Positions 13,368 to 14,265 of a DNA stretch of 14,265 nt are shown here, piece by piece (within the stretch, counting starts at the first letter, position 1; the number at the start of each line of letters is the position of its first letter). A model generated the notes under the pieces. That model was not told where the DNA came from, searched no databases, and saw nothing but the letters and a program-made list of their open reading frames with translations. Made by a program: the position numbers and the translations under genes. The DNA lies in NCBI GenBank assembly GCA_040758475.1, contig JBFLVN010000073.1, positions 1-14,265 of the forward strand. Direction: 5' to 3'. The DNA comes from JBFLVN01 sp040758475. Its GTDB lineage: Bacteria > JAGRBM01.

Positions 13368-14265
13368 GCATCTACAAGGCCTACGACATCCGGGGGAAAG
13401 TGCCAGGGGAACTTGATGAAAACCTGGCGCGCCGGATCGGCTGGGCGATCGGCACTTTTTTGGGGGCCCGCCAGATGGCCGTGGGCCGCGACGTGCGGCG
13501 CCACTCTCCGGGAATCACCGACGCCCTTTGCGCGGGCCTGGCTCAGGCGGGGGTCCGCGTCTCGGATTTGGGAATCGTGACGACGCCGCTTACGAATTTT
13601 GCCGTGGGCCTCAAGGGGCTCGACGGCGGGGTCATGGTGACGGCGAGCCACAACCCTTCCGAATACAACGGTTTCAAGATCTGCCGGGCGGGGGCCGTCC
13701 CGGTCTTTGACGCCGAAATCCGCAAGATCGGCGAGTTGGCGGAGAAAGCCCCTCCCGGGAAGCCTCTTCCCGCCGATGCCCGGCAGGCGCTCGATATCAA
13801 GGGAGAGATCGTCTCCCGGGTAGTTGCCCGCGCTAAAACCGGCGGGCGGCGGCTCAAAGTGGTCGCTGATCTTTCGAGCGGCGCGGCAACGAGCCTTACT
13901 CCTCTCGTGCTAAAGCGCTTGCCGCACGATTTCGAAATCCTCAATGGTGAACCCGACGGCCGCTTTCCCTCCCATCCGCCTGATCCTTTGAAGGAAGAAA
14001 ATCTCGAGCAAGCCCGAGAAGCGATCCGCTCGCGGAAGGCCGACCTGGGGGCCGTCTTCGATGGCGATGCCGATCGCGTCGTTTTCATCGACGAAAAGGG
14101 AAATACCGTGACAGGGGATCTGGCGACATTGCTGATCGCCCTGGACCTCGTATCGGCCTCGGGAGAGAAAAAGCCGGCGGTCTTCTACGATGTCCGCTGC
14201 TCCCGCGTCGTACGGGAGGAACTCGCCCGCGCGGGGGCCGACCCGCGCCTTTGCCGCGTGGGGCA
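13364..14265 (+). CDS. Phosphomannomutase/phosphoglucomutase, 3' end outside window
   Basis: The visible part is 300 residues of an alpha-D-phosphohexomutase, probably about 450 in full. It starts at the ATG at 13364, 10 bases after an AAGGA, with the usual opening SIYKAYDIRGKVPGELDE. The catalytic phosphoserine loop is TASHNPSEYNGFKI with Ser95, and the metal loop is FDGDADR with Asp233, Asp235 and Asp237. A further domain-2 stretch is KVVADLSSGAATSL. The enzyme interconverts hexose 6- and 1-phosphates through a bisphosphate intermediate in the cytoplasm, feeding GDP-mannose or UDP-glucose for surface polysaccharides. The GEPDGRFPSHPPDP segment fits the ManB/AlgC group rather than GlmM. The sugar-binding and C-terminal domains are off the window, so mannose versus glucose preference cannot be judged. 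It overlaps the DedA stop by 4 bases. Confidence 0.93.
   Translation, partial: MSIYKAYDIRGKVPGELDENLARRIGWAIGTFLGARQMAVGRDVRRHSPGITDALCAGLAQAGVRVSDLGIVTTPLTNFAVGLKGLDGGVMVTASHNPSEYNGFKICRAGAVPVFDAEIRKIGELAEKAPPGKPLPADARQALDIKGEIVSRVVARAKTGGRRLKVVADLSSGAATSLTPLVLKRLPHDFEILNGEPDGRFPSHPPDPLKEENLEQAREAIRSRKADLGAVFDGDADRVVFIDEKGNTVTGDLATLLIALDLVSASGEKKPAVFYDVRCSRVVREELARAGADPRLCRVG

Overview
The window comes from a Gram-negative bacterium with a GC-rich genome. Evidence for an outer membrane is a beta-barrel protein with a signal peptide and C-terminal Phe, a LolA-like periplasmic protein and a secreted lytic transglycosylase. The mix of families (TPR-AIM24 fusion, DUF4124-type transglycosylase, COG1033-like RND exporter operon) resembles deltaproteobacteria-like or related uncultivated lineages. 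That placement is an impression, not a result. No RNA genes or CRISPR arrays were seen.

Layout. (1) Bases 2-523 hold the C-terminal part of an MFS transporter, convergent with a secreted family-I-type lipase (596-1501, minus). Two GC hairpins lie between them. (2) Bases 1661-2200 (minus) hold the C-terminal substrate-binding half of a LysR-type regulator with no DNA-binding domain, a broken gene. (3) An AT-rich promoter/operator segment (2200-2248) drives a four-gene operon on the plus strand: TetR-family repressor, 12-TM RND/MMPL exporter, LolA-like periplasmic protein and outer-membrane beta-barrel (2249-7468). By eye this block is less GC-rich than its surroundings. It lies between the broken LysR gene and a probable transposase C-terminal remnant (about 7497-7697), so it may be an acquired cassette. 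(4) A 440-bp gene-poor stretch with inverted and tandem repeats follows. (5) nadB (L-aspartate oxidase, minus) is divergent from a lytic transglycosylase, which is followed by a TPR-AIM24 protein. (6) An envelope-related series follows: pgsA, a DedA/VTT membrane protein and a phosphomannomutase/phosphoglucomutase. The last two share an ATGA stop/start overlap, and the mutase runs off the end of the window.

How the genes may work together. The TetR-regulated operon looks like a trans-envelope route: RND pump in the inner membrane, LolA-like lipid carrier in the periplasm, barrel in the outer membrane. It most plausibly exports or places a hydrophobic or lipid-like molecule, but the substrate cannot be read from sequence. 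The right-hand genes are housekeeping: NAD synthesis, peptidoglycan turnover, phosphatidylglycerol synthesis, undecaprenyl-phosphate or lipid handling by DedA, and hexose-phosphate supply for surface sugars.

The most interesting items are the RND/LolA-like/barrel operon with its apparently leaderless, operator-embedded promoter, the scars on both sides of it, and the TPR-AIM24 fusion.
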